64,000 nt of DNA, taken from the NCBI RefSeq assembly GCF_009905215.1, contig NZ_CP047593.1, positions 1,740,900 through 1,804,899 on the forward strand. Direction: 5' to 3'. This document shows positions 1-8,017 of this stretch, piece by piece. This stretch comes from Tichowtungia aerotolerans (lineage in GTDB: Bacteria; Verrucomicrobiota; Kiritimatiellia; Kiritimatiellales; Tichowtungiaceae). The notes beneath the pieces were generated by a model. The model did not search any database. It had not been told where the DNA came from and was given only the letters and a program-made list of their open reading frames with translations. Made by a program: the position numbers and the translations under genes. Numbering within the stretch: position 1 is the stretch's first letter; every line of letters starts with the position of its first letter.

Positions 1-157
1 GGACAAAATCCGGCAGATCCGTCAGCAGGATCGGCTGCCAGTTCATCGCTTTCAGCTGTTCGGCAGTCTGTTCAATCGCAGTGACTTCGGCGTCAGGGGG
101 AAGGTCCTGAATCTGCTGCAGAACCTGTTGGGTATATTCGGGAGTGAGCGCTTTCAT
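1..157 (-). CDS. Hypothetical protein, N-terminal part only (runs off the window)
   Basis: An open frame on the minus strand begins with ATG at 157 and continues past the left edge, giving 52 visible residues that start MKALTPEYTQQVLQQIQDL. A good ribosome binding site (AGGAGA) lies just upstream of the ATG. The visible part is acidic and glutamine-rich with no signal peptide or membrane segment, so a soluble cytoplasmic protein is likely. I do not recognise the family. It is divergent from the HAD hydrolase at 329. Confidence 0.6.
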   Translation of the reverse strand, partial: MKALTPEYTQQVLQQIQDLPPDAEVTAIEQTAEQLKAMNWQPILLTDLPDFV

Positions 158-328
158 AATGACTGTCTCCTTTCCTGCTTTTGTTATATGCTCATTTGCA
201 TTGTTTTTCAATGGCGATAATGATGCAGGAAAAGGCTGTTTTTGATTGCCCAATCAGAGTCGGCAGGTATGTTTTCACTTCTGCCGGACGGACGGCGGTT
301 CTCATGATTTGATTTGAAAGGGCGAGGC

Positions 329-1279
329 ATGAAATTTAGTGATTTGATTGCGCTGGAGAAAACCTGTGACGGTGCATTTGTTGTCGGGGCGGCCGGTGTA
401 ACGGCTGTTGAAACCACTGCAGATCGCAAAGTCGAGTTTGTTGAGTTTGAAAACGGCACGGTTCAGGCACTGGTTAAATCGGCTATGGGCTATCCCGCTT
501 ATTATCCGGTCCATGATGTAAAAATCGAAAAACCGCTCAAAGCCGTGCTGATGGACCTCGATGGCACCACGGTTCACAGCGAGCATTTCTGGATCTGGAT
601 TATTGAAAAAACCACAGCCAGTCTGCTGGGCGATCCGAACTTCAAGCTCGAAGCCTGCGACGAACCGCACGTTTCCGGCCATTCGGTTTCTGAGCACCTT
701 CAGTATTGTGTAAACAAATACTGCCCGGAAAAATCTGTGGAAGAAGCTCGCACCTGGTACTTCAAGCACACCAACTTTGAAATGAATGAAATCATGGAAG
801 GTCGCGGCAAAAAAGGAGCCTTCACTCCGTCGCCCGGAATCAAAGAGTTCCTCTGCGAACTGAAAGATCTCGGCGTGAAAATCGGACTCGTCACTTCCGG
901 ACTTTACGAAAAAGCCTGGCCGGAAATTCTCGATGCATTCAAAACGCTCGATATGGGCGATCCGAAAGAATTTTACGACGCCATCATCACTGCCGGCCAC
1001 GCGATCCGTCCCGGCGAACCGGGCACGCTCGGTGAACTTTCGCCGAAGCCGCATCCGTGGCTCTACGCCGAAACCGCCCGCGTCGGACTCGGCATTTCGT
1101 TTGAAGACCGTCACAGTGTGGTCGGCATCGAAGACAGCGGCGCCGGAATCGTTTCCATTCTGCTGGCTGGCTTTGCACCGATCGGTATCGGCGGCGGAAA
1201 CATTATCGACAGCGGAACCAAAGGGCTCTGTACGCACTACGAAGAAAACTTCGAGCAGATTCTCTCATTGCTGAAGTAA
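329..1279 (+). CDS. HAD-superfamily hydrolase (phosphatase/phosphoglucomutase-like)
   Basis: A 316-residue protein with the HAD signature. Motif I is LMDLDGTTVHSEHFW, with the nucleophile and acid/base aspartates in DLDGT. Motif II is the serine or threonine in GLVTSG. The lysine of KPHP is motif III, and GIEDSGAGI is motif IV. A roughly 75-residue N-terminal stretch before motif I is an extra part not found in minimal HAD enzymes. A helical cap lies between motifs I and II. I chose ATG 329 because GAAAGGGCGAGG precedes it; an in-frame TTG at 314 is less likely. The substrate cannot be told from sequence; sugar phosphates are typical for this subgroup. The gene converges on the Crp/Fnr gene with a 3-base gap. 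Confidence 0.85.
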   Translation: MKFSDLIALEKTCDGAFVVGAAGVTAVETTADRKVEFVEFENGTVQALVKSAMGYPAYYPVHDVKIEKPLKAVLMDLDGTTVHSEHFWIWIIEKTTASLLGDPNFKLEACDEPHVSGHSVSEHLQYCVNKYCPEKSVEEARTWYFKHTNFEMNEIMEGRGKKGAFTPSPGIKEFLCELKDLGVKIGLVTSGLYEKAWPEILDAFKTLDMGDPKEFYDAIITAGHAIRPGEPGTLGELSPKPHPWLYAETARVGLGISFEDRHSVVGIEDSGAGIVSILLAGFAPIGIGGGNIIDSGTKGLCTHYEENFEQILSLLK

Positions 1280-1282
1280 CGG

Positions 1283-1936
1283 TCAGAAAAGATCCCAGAA
1301 CGCGGCTTCGGTGTGGATGGTTTTGCCGTCCCATTGGAAGCCGCCTCGTTTTTCCAGCTTCTGCAAGAGGCGGCTGAACGTTTCCGGTGTCGCGCCGATG
1401 GCGGACGCGATATCCTTTTTGGACAGGCCGGGCGTGATGCTCTCCTGTTCGCCGTAGTGCTCGCGCAGAAATTCCGTAAAGCGCTCTTCAACGTCCATGG
1501 ATGTCAGCTGCTGAATTCGCTCGGTGAGATAACGCTGCTTGGCCATCAGCATCGCCATGAAATCATTGCGGAACTCCGGTTCGTCGAGCAGGTTCAAAAA
1601 CCCTGTGCGGGGGAGCTCGATCACTTCCGCTTCTGTGCGGGCAATTGCTGTGACCGGGTAGCGCGGCTTTTCGAACAGGATTACTTCCGCAAACAGTTCC
1701 CCGCACTTAACGGTTTTTATGACCGTTTCCCTGCCGTCCATGTTGGTTTTCACCAGCTGGATATCTCCGGAAACGAGCAGATACACCGCATCGCCTTTGG
1801 ATTCCTCCATAAACAGGATGTCGCGTTTCTTGACCGTTTTCCGGTGACTCAGCGCCGCCAGCTTTTCGCACGCCGCCTCCGACAGTCCTCCGAAAAATTT
1901 TGCGTTGCATATCAGTTGGATGGGGTTTGTAGACAT
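1283..1936 (-). CDS. Crp/Fnr-family transcriptional regulator
   Basis: A 217-residue protein with an N-terminal cyclic-nucleotide-binding-type beta barrel (about residues 15-120, with VYLLVSGDIQLVK and CGELFAE) and a C-terminal winged helix (about 150-217, SKKDIASAIGATPETFSRLL as recognition region). The length is normal for the family. The FNR-type N-terminal cysteine cluster is absent, so an oxygen-sensing Fe-S cluster is unlikely. A small-molecule or unliganded effector is possible. Targets are not evident from the window. It shares no operon partner: the HAD gene converges on it and the helicase upstream is separated by a hairpin element. Confidence 0.9.
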   Translation of the reverse strand: MSTNPIQLICNAKFFGGLSEAACEKLAALSHRKTVKKRDILFMEESKGDAVYLLVSGDIQLVKTNMDGRETVIKTVKCGELFAEVILFEKPRYPVTAIARTEAEVIELPRTGFLNLLDEPEFRNDFMAMLMAKQRYLTERIQQLTSMDVEERFTEFLREHYGEQESITPGLSKKDIASAIGATPETFSRLLQKLEKRGGFQWDGKTIHTEAAFWDLF

Positions 1937-1956
1937 GCGGGCATCCTAGGTTCTTT

Positions 1957-2010
1957 TTCCAAACCCTGGAAGCAGGCACTGCCTGCTTCCGATTTATTTT
2001 CAGGGTTTGG
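1957..2010. repeat. Composite hairpin built on the dispersed TTCCA-N5-TGGAA palindrome
   Basis: Three nested inverted repeats are visible. TTCCAAACCCTGGAA (1957-1971) is a palindrome by itself. GGAAGCAGGCA (1968-1978) pairs perfectly with TGCCTGCTTCC (1980-1990). CCAAACCCTG (1959-1968) is also the reverse complement of CAGGGTTTGG (2001-2010), so the whole block can fold into one long stem. It sits between the 3' end of the helicase gene and the 5' end of the Crp/Fnr gene, where it may terminate transcription or be a REP/BIME-like unit. A related arrangement occurs at 40609-40642. Confidence 0.7.
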
Positions 2011-2026
2011 ATAGGTTCAGAGCAGG

Positions 2027-3568
2027 CTATTTTTTCGGGCCGCTGTTGCGACGGGGCGGGCGGCTGCCGTCTCCGCCGGAACGACGGCGCGGTCCGCGGT
2101 TTCCGCCGCTGCGGCCGCCGGGTCCGGCGGGCTTGCGCGGGCGCGGTTTGCGAACGGGTTCGGGCAGTTCGAGCATTCCTTCTTCCGGCTGGATGCAGGA
2201 AAGGCGCTCGCCGAGCAGTTCTTCAATGGCGGGCAGTTCGAATGATTCCTTTTCGCAGGCAAAGGTAACGGAGATGCCTTTTTTGCCGGCGCGCCCGGTG
2301 CGGCCGATACGGTGGACGTAATCGTCGGGCCGCTCGGGAATGTTGAAGTTGACAACGTGGGTGATGTCGTCGACGTGGATGCCGCGTCCGGCGACGTCGG
2401 TGGCGACGACGAGTTTGCACTTGCCGGATTTGAAGTCGGCCAGAATGCGCTGCCGCCGGTTCTGGTTGACGGCGCCGGAGAGGATTTCGCAATCGATGCC
2501 GTGGCGATAGAGGGCGTCGGCCAGGCGTTCCGTCTGGTCGCGACGGTTGGTGAAGATGATGGCGGAAGAGTCCGATGCTTCTTTTGTGAGGATGTTGTAG
2601 AGCAGCGCAAATTTCTGGTCGTCGGTGACGAGGTAGACGCGCTGTTCGACGAGATCGGTGGCGGCGTGGTCGGGCTCAATTTCAATTCTGCCGGGATCGG
2701 TCATCCAGGCAGCGGCCAGGCGCATGACTTCGTCATCGAGTGTGGCGCTGAACAACAGGGTCTGCCGTTTTTCTTTCGGCGGGGTTTTATAAACGATGCG
2801 GCGGACGTCGGGGATGAAGCCCATGTCGAGCATGCGGTCGGCTTCGTCGATGATGAGCGTTTTGACGCCGCGGAGGTTGAGGACGTTCTGCTGGGCAAAG
2901 TCGATCAGACGGCCGGGCGTGGCAACGACAATGTCGACGGGTGCGTCGAAGAGACGGCGCTGTTTGTCGTAGTCGATGCCTCCGTAGACGGCGACCGTTT
3001 TGAACGGCGTATATTTGCTGAGCTTTTCGGCATCATCGCGGATTTGCATGGCCAGTTCGCGGGTCGGAGCGAGGATCAGTGCGCGCGGGCAGCCGGGTTT
3101 CGGTTTGCCTTTCGGGTTGCGCAGGAATTCGGTGAAGATGCCGAGCAGGAAGGCGGCGGTCTTGCCGGTTCCGGTTTGAGCCTTGCCTGCCATATCCTTT
3201 CCCGCCATGGTCAGCGGCAGGATTTCGGCCTGAATCGGCGTGCAGTATTTAAAGTTCAGGTCGGCAATGGCATGCATGATCTCCTGCGGAAGGTCGAGAT
3301 CGTGGAAACGGGTTTTTCCTTCTTCCGGCTCGACCTGAAAGCTGGCTGGATCCCACGGCTTGGCCGGCTTTTTAGGTGCCCGCTGTTTTTGCTGCTGCGG
3401 GCGGTTTTTCTGTGCCTGCGGCTTGCGGCGGCGAGGTGCGTCGCCCTGTTTCGGTTCCTGTTTCGGCTGAGATTTGCTTTTCTTTGCGCCGGTCTTTTTG
3501 GATTGTGACGGCTTGTAGGTTTCCTGTTTTCTAAACAGTTTTCCGATTTTTGTGATGAATGAAGGCAT
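2027..3568 (-). CDS. DEAD-box ATP-dependent RNA helicase (RhlE-like)
   Basis: A 513-residue helicase. Residues 1-80 are a basic, low-complexity extension rich in K, Q, R and P. The core has the Q motif (FHDLDLPQEIMHA, then TPIQ), Walker A AQTGTGKT, PTRELA, DEAD in IDEADRMLDMGF, the SAT motif in LFSATL, and HRIGRTGRAG near the end of domain 2. The last 40 residues are an Arg/Gly/Pro-rich tail, as in RhlE-type helicases that use it to grip RNA. Likely roles are ribosome assembly and RNA turnover. Start 3568 was chosen as the first Met of the basic extension. Upstream, 3569-3700 holds a hairpin (GCTCGCA/TGCGAGC, 3608-3623) in the presumed 5' leader. Confidence 0.95.
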   Translation of the reverse strand: MPSFITKIGKLFRKQETYKPSQSKKTGAKKSKSQPKQEPKQGDAPRRRKPQAQKNRPQQQKQRAPKKPAKPWDPASFQVEPEEGKTRFHDLDLPQEIMHAIADLNFKYCTPIQAEILPLTMAGKDMAGKAQTGTGKTAAFLLGIFTEFLRNPKGKPKPGCPRALILAPTRELAMQIRDDAEKLSKYTPFKTVAVYGGIDYDKQRRLFDAPVDIVVATPGRLIDFAQQNVLNLRGVKTLIIDEADRMLDMGFIPDVRRIVYKTPPKEKRQTLLFSATLDDEVMRLAAAWMTDPGRIEIEPDHAATDLVEQRVYLVTDDQKFALLYNILTKEASDSSAIIFTNRRDQTERLADALYRHGIDCEILSGAVNQNRRQRILADFKSGKCKLVVATDVAGRGIHVDDITHVVNFNIPERPDDYVHRIGRTGRAGKKGISVTFACEKESFELPAIEELLGERLSCIQPEEGMLELPEPVRKPRPRKPAGPGGRSGGNRGPRRRSGGDGSRPPRRNSGPKK

Positions 3569-3842
3569 ACTTTTATCTTCCGGTTTAATGTGTTCCGCTC
3601 GAGGCGGGCTCGCATTTGCGAGCGGGTATCCGGCGGTCGTTTCTTAAGCCGGATGACTGTCAAACCGCGAATTAAAGGGATTTCCTCTTCAGATAGCCAT
3701 AAAGAAATACGAATTAAAAAGGAGGATTTGTTGAACGGTTCCGTTTCCGTGGAAGTCTCAGAAAAATAAACGTCGCCTGTTTTGTTTGCCAACGGGGCAC
3801 AGGAATTTAAAATGGGGAGCTTTCAGGGTCGAAAGGATATAC

Positions 3843-4451
3843 ATGCAAATTGCCTGCTTGGATTTAGAAGGAGTGCTGGTTCCGGAAATTTGGATTAACG
3901 TTGCGGAGCTCACCGGAATTGATGAACTACGCGCGACCACGCGTGATATACCGGATTATGATGTGCTGATGCGTCAGCGCCTGAAGATCCTTGATGAGCA
4001 CAATTTGAAACTGGCGGATATTCAGAAGGTCATTGCCGGGATGGGGCCTCTCGAAGGCGCCAAAGAATTTCTCGACGAACTTCGGCATCACTTCCAGGTG
4101 ATCATCCTTTCCGACACATTCTACGATTTCGCCGCTCCGCTGATGAAACAGCTCGGACACCCGACGCTGTTCTGCCATCGATTGGGAATTGATGATGCGG
4201 GGCGGGTGGCGGATTATCATCTGCGGATGCCGGACCAGAAGCGCGAAGCCGTGATTTCTCTGCACCGGTTGCGCTTTCAGGTTATTGCCGCGGGCGATTC
4301 CTACAACGACACCTCCATGCTCAGCGAGGCGGATGCCGGGATTCTCTTCTGCCCGCCGCAGAATGTAATCGACGAATTTCCTCAGTTCCCGGTTGCCGTG
4401 ACCTACGAGGAACTGATGGCTGCCTTCAAAAAGGCATCTACTGAAATTTAA
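3843..4451 (+). CDS. thrH: ThrH-type bifunctional phosphoserine phosphatase/homoserine phosphotransferase
   Basis: A 202-residue HAD enzyme. The N-terminal catalytic motif is CLDLEGVLVPE, where DLEG replaces the usual DxDG; this is characteristic of ThrH. SDTFYDF is motif II and GDSYNDTSML is motif IV. The family removes phosphate from phosphoserine and can pass it to homoserine, linking serine and threonine synthesis. ATG 3843 is preceded by AAGGA; the open frame extends upstream to 3786 but that part lacks family similarity. The zinc-ribbon/EIIA gene follows after 13 bases, so the two are probably cotranscribed. Confidence 0.9.
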   Translation: MQIACLDLEGVLVPEIWINVAELTGIDELRATTRDIPDYDVLMRQRLKILDEHNLKLADIQKVIAGMGPLEGAKEFLDELRHHFQVIILSDTFYDFAAPLMKQLGHPTLFCHRLGIDDAGRVADYHLRMPDQKREAVISLHRLRFQVIAAGDSYNDTSMLSEADAGILFCPPQNVIDEFPQFPVAVTYEELMAAFKKASTEI

Positions 4452-4464
4452 AAAGGAGACCATC

Positions 4465-5310
4465 ATGGTACGTAAAGAACATCATATTGTTAAGCATCTC
4501 ATTCAGCTTCAGGATTTGCTCGCTGCCCGCGCACAGCAGCAGGCCGCCCAGCCGAAAAAGAAGCTCGAACAACTCGATAAAAACATCAAAGTCCTCGCCG
4601 ATGAACTTTCACCGGACCTGCGCAGTAACTTTATGCGGCTCGTTCAGAAAAACGTCGAAGCGCTGGCTCCGGTTACCGGGGAAAACTGTTCCGGTTGCGG
4701 GTTTGCGCTTACCAAGGCGCTTGTGAACAATATTCACGGCGGTTCTGCGGAGCTGAGCCGCTGCCCGAACTGCACCCGCATTCTTTATGCGCCCGACGTG
4801 CCGCTCACCCGTCGTTCACCGCGCCGCCGGTGGGGCGACCCCGTGAAACGCGGGGTGGAACGGTTTTCGGCTCCCGAGCTGATGCTTCACAAGCTGAAAG
4901 GAACCACCGGCGAAGAAGTGCTGTGGGAAATCTGCGAAAACATGCAGTCGGAAGGCTATGTGGAAGACTGCGACGCGCTGCACGAAGCTGCATTGCATCG
5001 CGAAGCCATCATTTCCACTGCCATGGGTGGCGGGATGGCGTTCCCGCATGTTCGCGGGGTTGAAGGTGGCGGACTGACCCTGTCGATCGGTGTCAGCAAG
5101 AAAGGAATCGATTTCGGCGGTTCCACGAAGACCAAAATCTTCTTCTATATGGTGATTCCGACGGCGGCCAGTGCATTCTATCTTAAACTGCTGGCGGGCC
5201 TGACCCAGAGTTTCAGCACGGCCGCAGAACGTGAGCCGCTCCTGAAAGCGAAGTCCCAGGAAGACCTGTGGAACGCGCTTATTAAGGGCACCCGCAAGAT
5301 GGTTCGCTAG
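4465..5310 (+). CDS. Zinc-ribbon / PTS EIIA (PtsN-like) fusion protein
   Basis: A 281-residue protein with two recognisable parts. Residues 1-110 resemble the C4 zinc-ribbon domain family (zf-RING_7): a helical segment of charged heptads is followed by CSGC (Cys75, Cys78) and CPNC (Cys100, Cys103). After a basic linker (about 112-132), residues 135-281 match a PTS EIIA type-2/PtsN domain, including HREAI and the phosphorylatable histidine of MAFPHVRG (His195). PtsN proteins are regulatory phosphoacceptors for nitrogen and potassium control. The start has a strong AAAAGGAGACC site. The fusion suggests that phosphorylation state could be coupled to a nucleic-acid or protein contact made by the ribbon. 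No other PTS gene is in the window. Confidence 0.75.
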   Translation: MVRKEHHIVKHLIQLQDLLAARAQQQAAQPKKKLEQLDKNIKVLADELSPDLRSNFMRLVQKNVEALAPVTGENCSGCGFALTKALVNNIHGGSAELSRCPNCTRILYAPDVPLTRRSPRRRWGDPVKRGVERFSAPELMLHKLKGTTGEEVLWEICENMQSEGYVEDCDALHEAALHREAIISTAMGGGMAFPHVRGVEGGGLTLSIGVSKKGIDFGGSTKTKIFFYMVIPTAASAFYLKLLAGLTQSFSTAAEREPLLKAKSQEDLWNALIKGTRKMVR

Positions 5311-5618
5311 CTGTTGCTCGCAGCGATAAGTTCAGAAACTGTTTCCAGGATGGTGCCCAGGCTGCTGCGGGTGACTCCGGCGTAATGAATGCCCTGCGGA
5401 TGAAGCAGAACATTCGGACCGCTCCCGCACAGCCCCATGCATCCTGTGGTGGAAACGCGAACCTTTCCTTTCCAGCCGCGTTCGCTGATTTCCTGCTTGA
5501 TGATGGATTTCAGCTCGCCGCTGTCTTTGGTGCCGCAGCCTGGATTGTCCGGATTTTTTTCGCGGACATTTGTGCAGACAAAGATGTGGCAGAGATAAGG
5601 CGTGGTTTGCTGATTCAT
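5307..5618 (-). CDS. Thioredoxin-like [2Fe-2S] ferredoxin
   Basis: A 103-residue protein matching the thioredoxin-fold 2Fe-2S ferredoxin family (also seen as the NuoE C-terminal fold). The cluster ligands are visible as the Cys of HIFVCTN, Cys of NPGCGTK, then TTGCMGLCGSGPN. The start ATG (5616-5618) overlaps the stop of the ogt gene in an ATGA arrangement, so the two are translationally coupled. The open frame reaches further upstream but inside ogt, so I reject the longer start. It acts as a small electron carrier; the partner is unknown. Its 3' end overlaps the convergent zinc-ribbon/EIIA gene by 4 bases. Confidence 0.9.
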   Translation of the reverse strand: MNQQTTPYLCHIFVCTNVREKNPDNPGCGTKDSGELKSIIKQEISERGWKGKVRVSTTGCMGLCGSGPNVLLHPQGIHYAGVTRSSLGTILETVSELIAASNS

Positions 5619-6067
5619 AAGGCATTCTCCGATTTCAAGAGCATTTTTTTCCACGGCAGTCCGCTGCCGAATCCGCCGAGTCCGTTTTTGGCAACGACCC
5701 GGTGACACGGAATAAACAGCGGCAGCGGGTTGGCGCCGCAGGCGGTTCCGACGGCCCGAACGGCTTTTGGACGACCAATGGCTGCGGCAATTTCACTGTA
5801 AGTCCGTGTTTTTCCGCGCGGAATTTTCTGCATGGCTTTCCATACGGCCTGCTGGAAGTCCGTGCCCGGTGGTGTTTCAATGACTGGAAACTCTTTTTTC
5901 AACCCCTGGAAAAACTCATCGGCATTTTTCCAATCTTTGGAGACCCTTCCTTTGAAGGGTTTGGTCGGCGTTTTGTTCAGAGAAGGCAGGGAGCAGCCCA
6001 CGATTTTTGCGCGGTCTGTTGTCAGCGTGATAGTGCCCCATGTAGTCTGGACCTTCATCGTTTTCAT
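5615..6067 (-). CDS. ogt: Methylated-DNA--protein-cysteine S-methyltransferase
   Basis: A 150-residue O6-alkylguanine DNA alkyltransferase. The suicide-acceptor motif is PCHRVV with Cys121. The helix-turn-helix and finger residues are in RTYSEIAAAIGRPKAVRAVG. The length suits an Ogt-type protein without an Ada regulatory domain. It repairs O6-methylguanine directly by taking the alkyl group onto its cysteine. It is first in a two-gene unit with the ferredoxin. Two degenerate copies of the dispersed palindrome (near 5895-5914 and 5928-5942) lie inside the reading frame and encode parts of KNADEFFQGLKK. Confidence 0.93.
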   Translation of the reverse strand: MKTMKVQTTWGTITLTTDRAKIVGCSLPSLNKTPTKPFKGRVSKDWKNADEFFQGLKKEFPVIETPPGTDFQQAVWKAMQKIPRGKTRTYSEIAAAIGRPKAVRAVGTACGANPLPLFIPCHRVVAKNGLGGFGSGLPWKKMLLKSENAL

Positions 6068-6173
6068 GACAGAGAGTTTAGTACAGGATCGGCTGCAGGA
6101 AGATGCTGGTTTAAGAGTGTATTTCTATTGAATGTTTGAACAGGTCGATTGCGTTCGACTGTGGAATGCATCT

Positions 6174-6941
6174 CTATGGTTTTGGGATAGTGATGACCTG
6201 TCCGGCTTTCAGGTCGTTTTCATTTTCCATTTTATCCATGTTTGCGCTGTAGATATCTTTCCATTTGCTGATGTCGCCGTACACCGTGCGTGCAATTTTT
6301 GAGAGCGTGTCGCCGGGCAGTACCGTGTAGGTTTCCGGGGTTGGCGCGGGTGTCTGGATGCGCGCAGGCGGTTTTTCAGCTGGCGGGATCGGTTCTGGTT
6401 TTACTTCTTTCGGTTCAGCCACCTTTGCCAGGGCGGGGTCCGGCTTTGTCTCCGCTTCGGATGATGGAGCCGGATGGCTGGGAGCAGGAGCCTCCGCCGC
6501 GGTTTGAAGATCCTCGAGCTGCTTTCGGAGCAGATTGTTTTCACGTGTCAGCCGGATAATCTCTTCGTTGATTCCCCGGTTGCTCTGGCCGACCTGTGCC
6601 ACCAGCGAGATCTTTGCCTGTCGAATCCAGTCGGCAATCAGCGGGGCTTTGTCTGAGTCGGGCTGTTTCTCGAGATATCGTTCATAGTGATAGATGGCCT
6701 GGACGTAATCCTTTTTCTGCTGATGGTAAATCAGCGCCAGTTCAAGGTTCGGGCGGGAAAATCCGGGATGATTGTCCAGTGCCGTCTGGAATTGGCGGAT
6801 GGCGTCATCCCACCGCTTCAACTGAGCCTGCTCCAGACCTTTCTGGATGCGAGGGTTGCTTTTTTCGGCGGCGTCGCGGGTGCTGTCGCACCCGGCGATG
6901 ATTGCTGAGCATAGGAATAGGAGAAGAAGGCGCGTTGTCAT
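6174..6941 (-). CDS. Lipoprotein with TPR-like region and C-terminal LysM domain
   Basis: A 255-residue exported protein. MTTRLLLLFLCSAIIAGC is a lipoprotein signal with the lipid-bearing Cys after LLLFLCSAIIAG. Residues about 25-110 form tetratricopeptide-like helices (KGLEQAQLKRWDDAIRQFQT, then DYVQAIYHYERYLEKQP). A short coiled coil with LTRENNLLRKQLEDL and a Pro/Ala/Glu-rich linker follow. The C-terminus is a LysM domain (TYTVLPGDTLSKIARTVYG), which binds peptidoglycan. The start overlaps the stop of the upstream epimerase by one base (TAATG), so I discard the longer frame. It is probably a periplasmic scaffold held at the outer membrane and cell wall. Confidence 0.85.
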   Translation of the reverse strand: MTTRLLLLFLCSAIIAGCDSTRDAAEKSNPRIQKGLEQAQLKRWDDAIRQFQTALDNHPGFSRPNLELALIYHQQKKDYVQAIYHYERYLEKQPDSDKAPLIADWIRQAKISLVAQVGQSNRGINEEIIRLTRENNLLRKQLEDLQTAAEAPAPSHPAPSSEAETKPDPALAKVAEPKEVKPEPIPPAEKPPARIQTPAPTPETYTVLPGDTLSKIARTVYGDISKWKDIYSANMDKMENENDLKAGQVITIPKP

Positions 6942-7987
6942 TAGAAAAACAGTTTGAAGAATTTGAGGATCCCCTGGCCCCACGGAACCCGGTGCGAAAC
7001 GCCGCTTTTTTTGCCCTCAAAGGTGTGCAGGTTGTCCAGATACCACTCGTAGTTGCGGACCAGAGCCTGCTTGTTGGAAAACTTCGGGAAGAACTTCAGT
7101 TTTTCCTGAATTTTTTCGGTTGAGACGAAGGAGTCTTCGCAGGCGGTTTCATAGACCCACTTGTAAAGCGGTGAGAGTTTGAAGAATTCGAGAATGCGCA
7201 GCGCCCAGATCATGGGCGCGGCCCATGTGCCGATCACCTTTTTGCCGAAGCCGGCGCGGTCGAGCACGGCCTGATAGTCCTCACCCATGGTGGTGAACTC
7301 GGTGGCGCCGATGTTGAAAATATCATTCACCACGTCTTCGTCCTTGATCAGGCACAGATAAATGGCTTCGCAGAGGTCTTCCACATCGAGCAGCTGATAG
7401 CGGTTTTTACCGCTTCCAATCATTGGAAAATTCTTTCCGTCCTTGGCCCAGTCGTAGAACAGGGCGAAGACGCCGAGGCGTTCCGGACCGACAAATGATT
7501 TCGGGCGGATGATCGGCACGCACATGCCTTTTTCGCGGTATTCGAGACAGACTTTTTCGGCTTCGATCTTTGCATGGCCGTAAGGGCCAACGCCGATCAG
7601 CTGATCGTCTTCCACCAGCGGATGGTGATCCGGAATGCCGTATACAGCGGTTGAGGAGATATGGACAAAACGTTCGACCATTTCGTGCTGTGCCTCCTGC
7701 AGGAGCAGGCGGGTTCCTTCAATATCGGTCGAGAAGATTTCCTCTTTGGTGTAGAGCGGCAGGGCGGCGGCCGTGTGGATCACCCAGTCCATGCCTTTCA
7801 TCACTTTGCGCACATCGTCGATCTTGCGGATGTCCCCCTGCACAAAATTGATTTCGCCTTTTTCAGGATAGTTAAAATCGACCAGATCGAGCACGGTAAT
7901 GTCTTTAACTCCCTGATGGCGAAGATACCGAATCAGGTTGATCCCAAGAAATCCGCTGCCGCCTGTGACTAAAACCTTCTTGTCCAT
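6941..7987 (-). CDS. NAD(P)-dependent epimerase/dehydratase (extended SDR)
   Basis: A 348-residue extended short-chain dehydrogenase. The N-terminal Rossmann motif is VLVTGGSGFLG; the catalytic Ser and YxxxK are in ISSTAVYG and PYGHAKIEAEK. The family acts on nucleotide sugars or sterol-like substrates; a 3-beta-hydroxysteroid or GDP-sugar type cannot be separated here. ATG 7985-7987 has an AGGAG site; the longer frame to 8203 enters the divergent thiL gene and is rejected. The C-terminal 60 residues are rich in aromatic and basic residues (ILKFFKLFF at the end), which may touch the membrane. It is cotranscribed with the LysM lipoprotein. Confidence 0.88.
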   Translation of the reverse strand: MDKKVLVTGGSGFLGINLIRYLRHQGVKDITVLDLVDFNYPEKGEINFVQGDIRKIDDVRKVMKGMDWVIHTAAALPLYTKEEIFSTDIEGTRLLLQEAQHEMVERFVHISSTAVYGIPDHHPLVEDDQLIGVGPYGHAKIEAEKVCLEYREKGMCVPIIRPKSFVGPERLGVFALFYDWAKDGKNFPMIGSGKNRYQLLDVEDLCEAIYLCLIKDEDVVNDIFNIGATEFTTMGEDYQAVLDRAGFGKKVIGTWAAPMIWALRILEFFKLSPLYKWVYETACEDSFVSTEKIQEKLKFFPKFSNKQALVRNYEWYLDNLHTFEGKKSGVSHRVPWGQGILKFFKLFF

Positions 7988-8017
7988 CTGTTGCTCCTGT
8001 TCTAGTTTTTGCGCGAT

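Noticed and set aside
302-1237. Long minus-strand frame of 311 codons opposite the HAD hydrolase
   Set aside because: It mirrors the codon pattern of the HAD gene, has no ribosome site and no family resemblance, while the plus frame has all HAD motifs.
2312-3508. Long plus-strand frame of 398 codons opposite the DEAD-box helicase
   Set aside because: It is a shadow of the helicase, rich in low-complexity Gly/Val/Asp, with no start signals.
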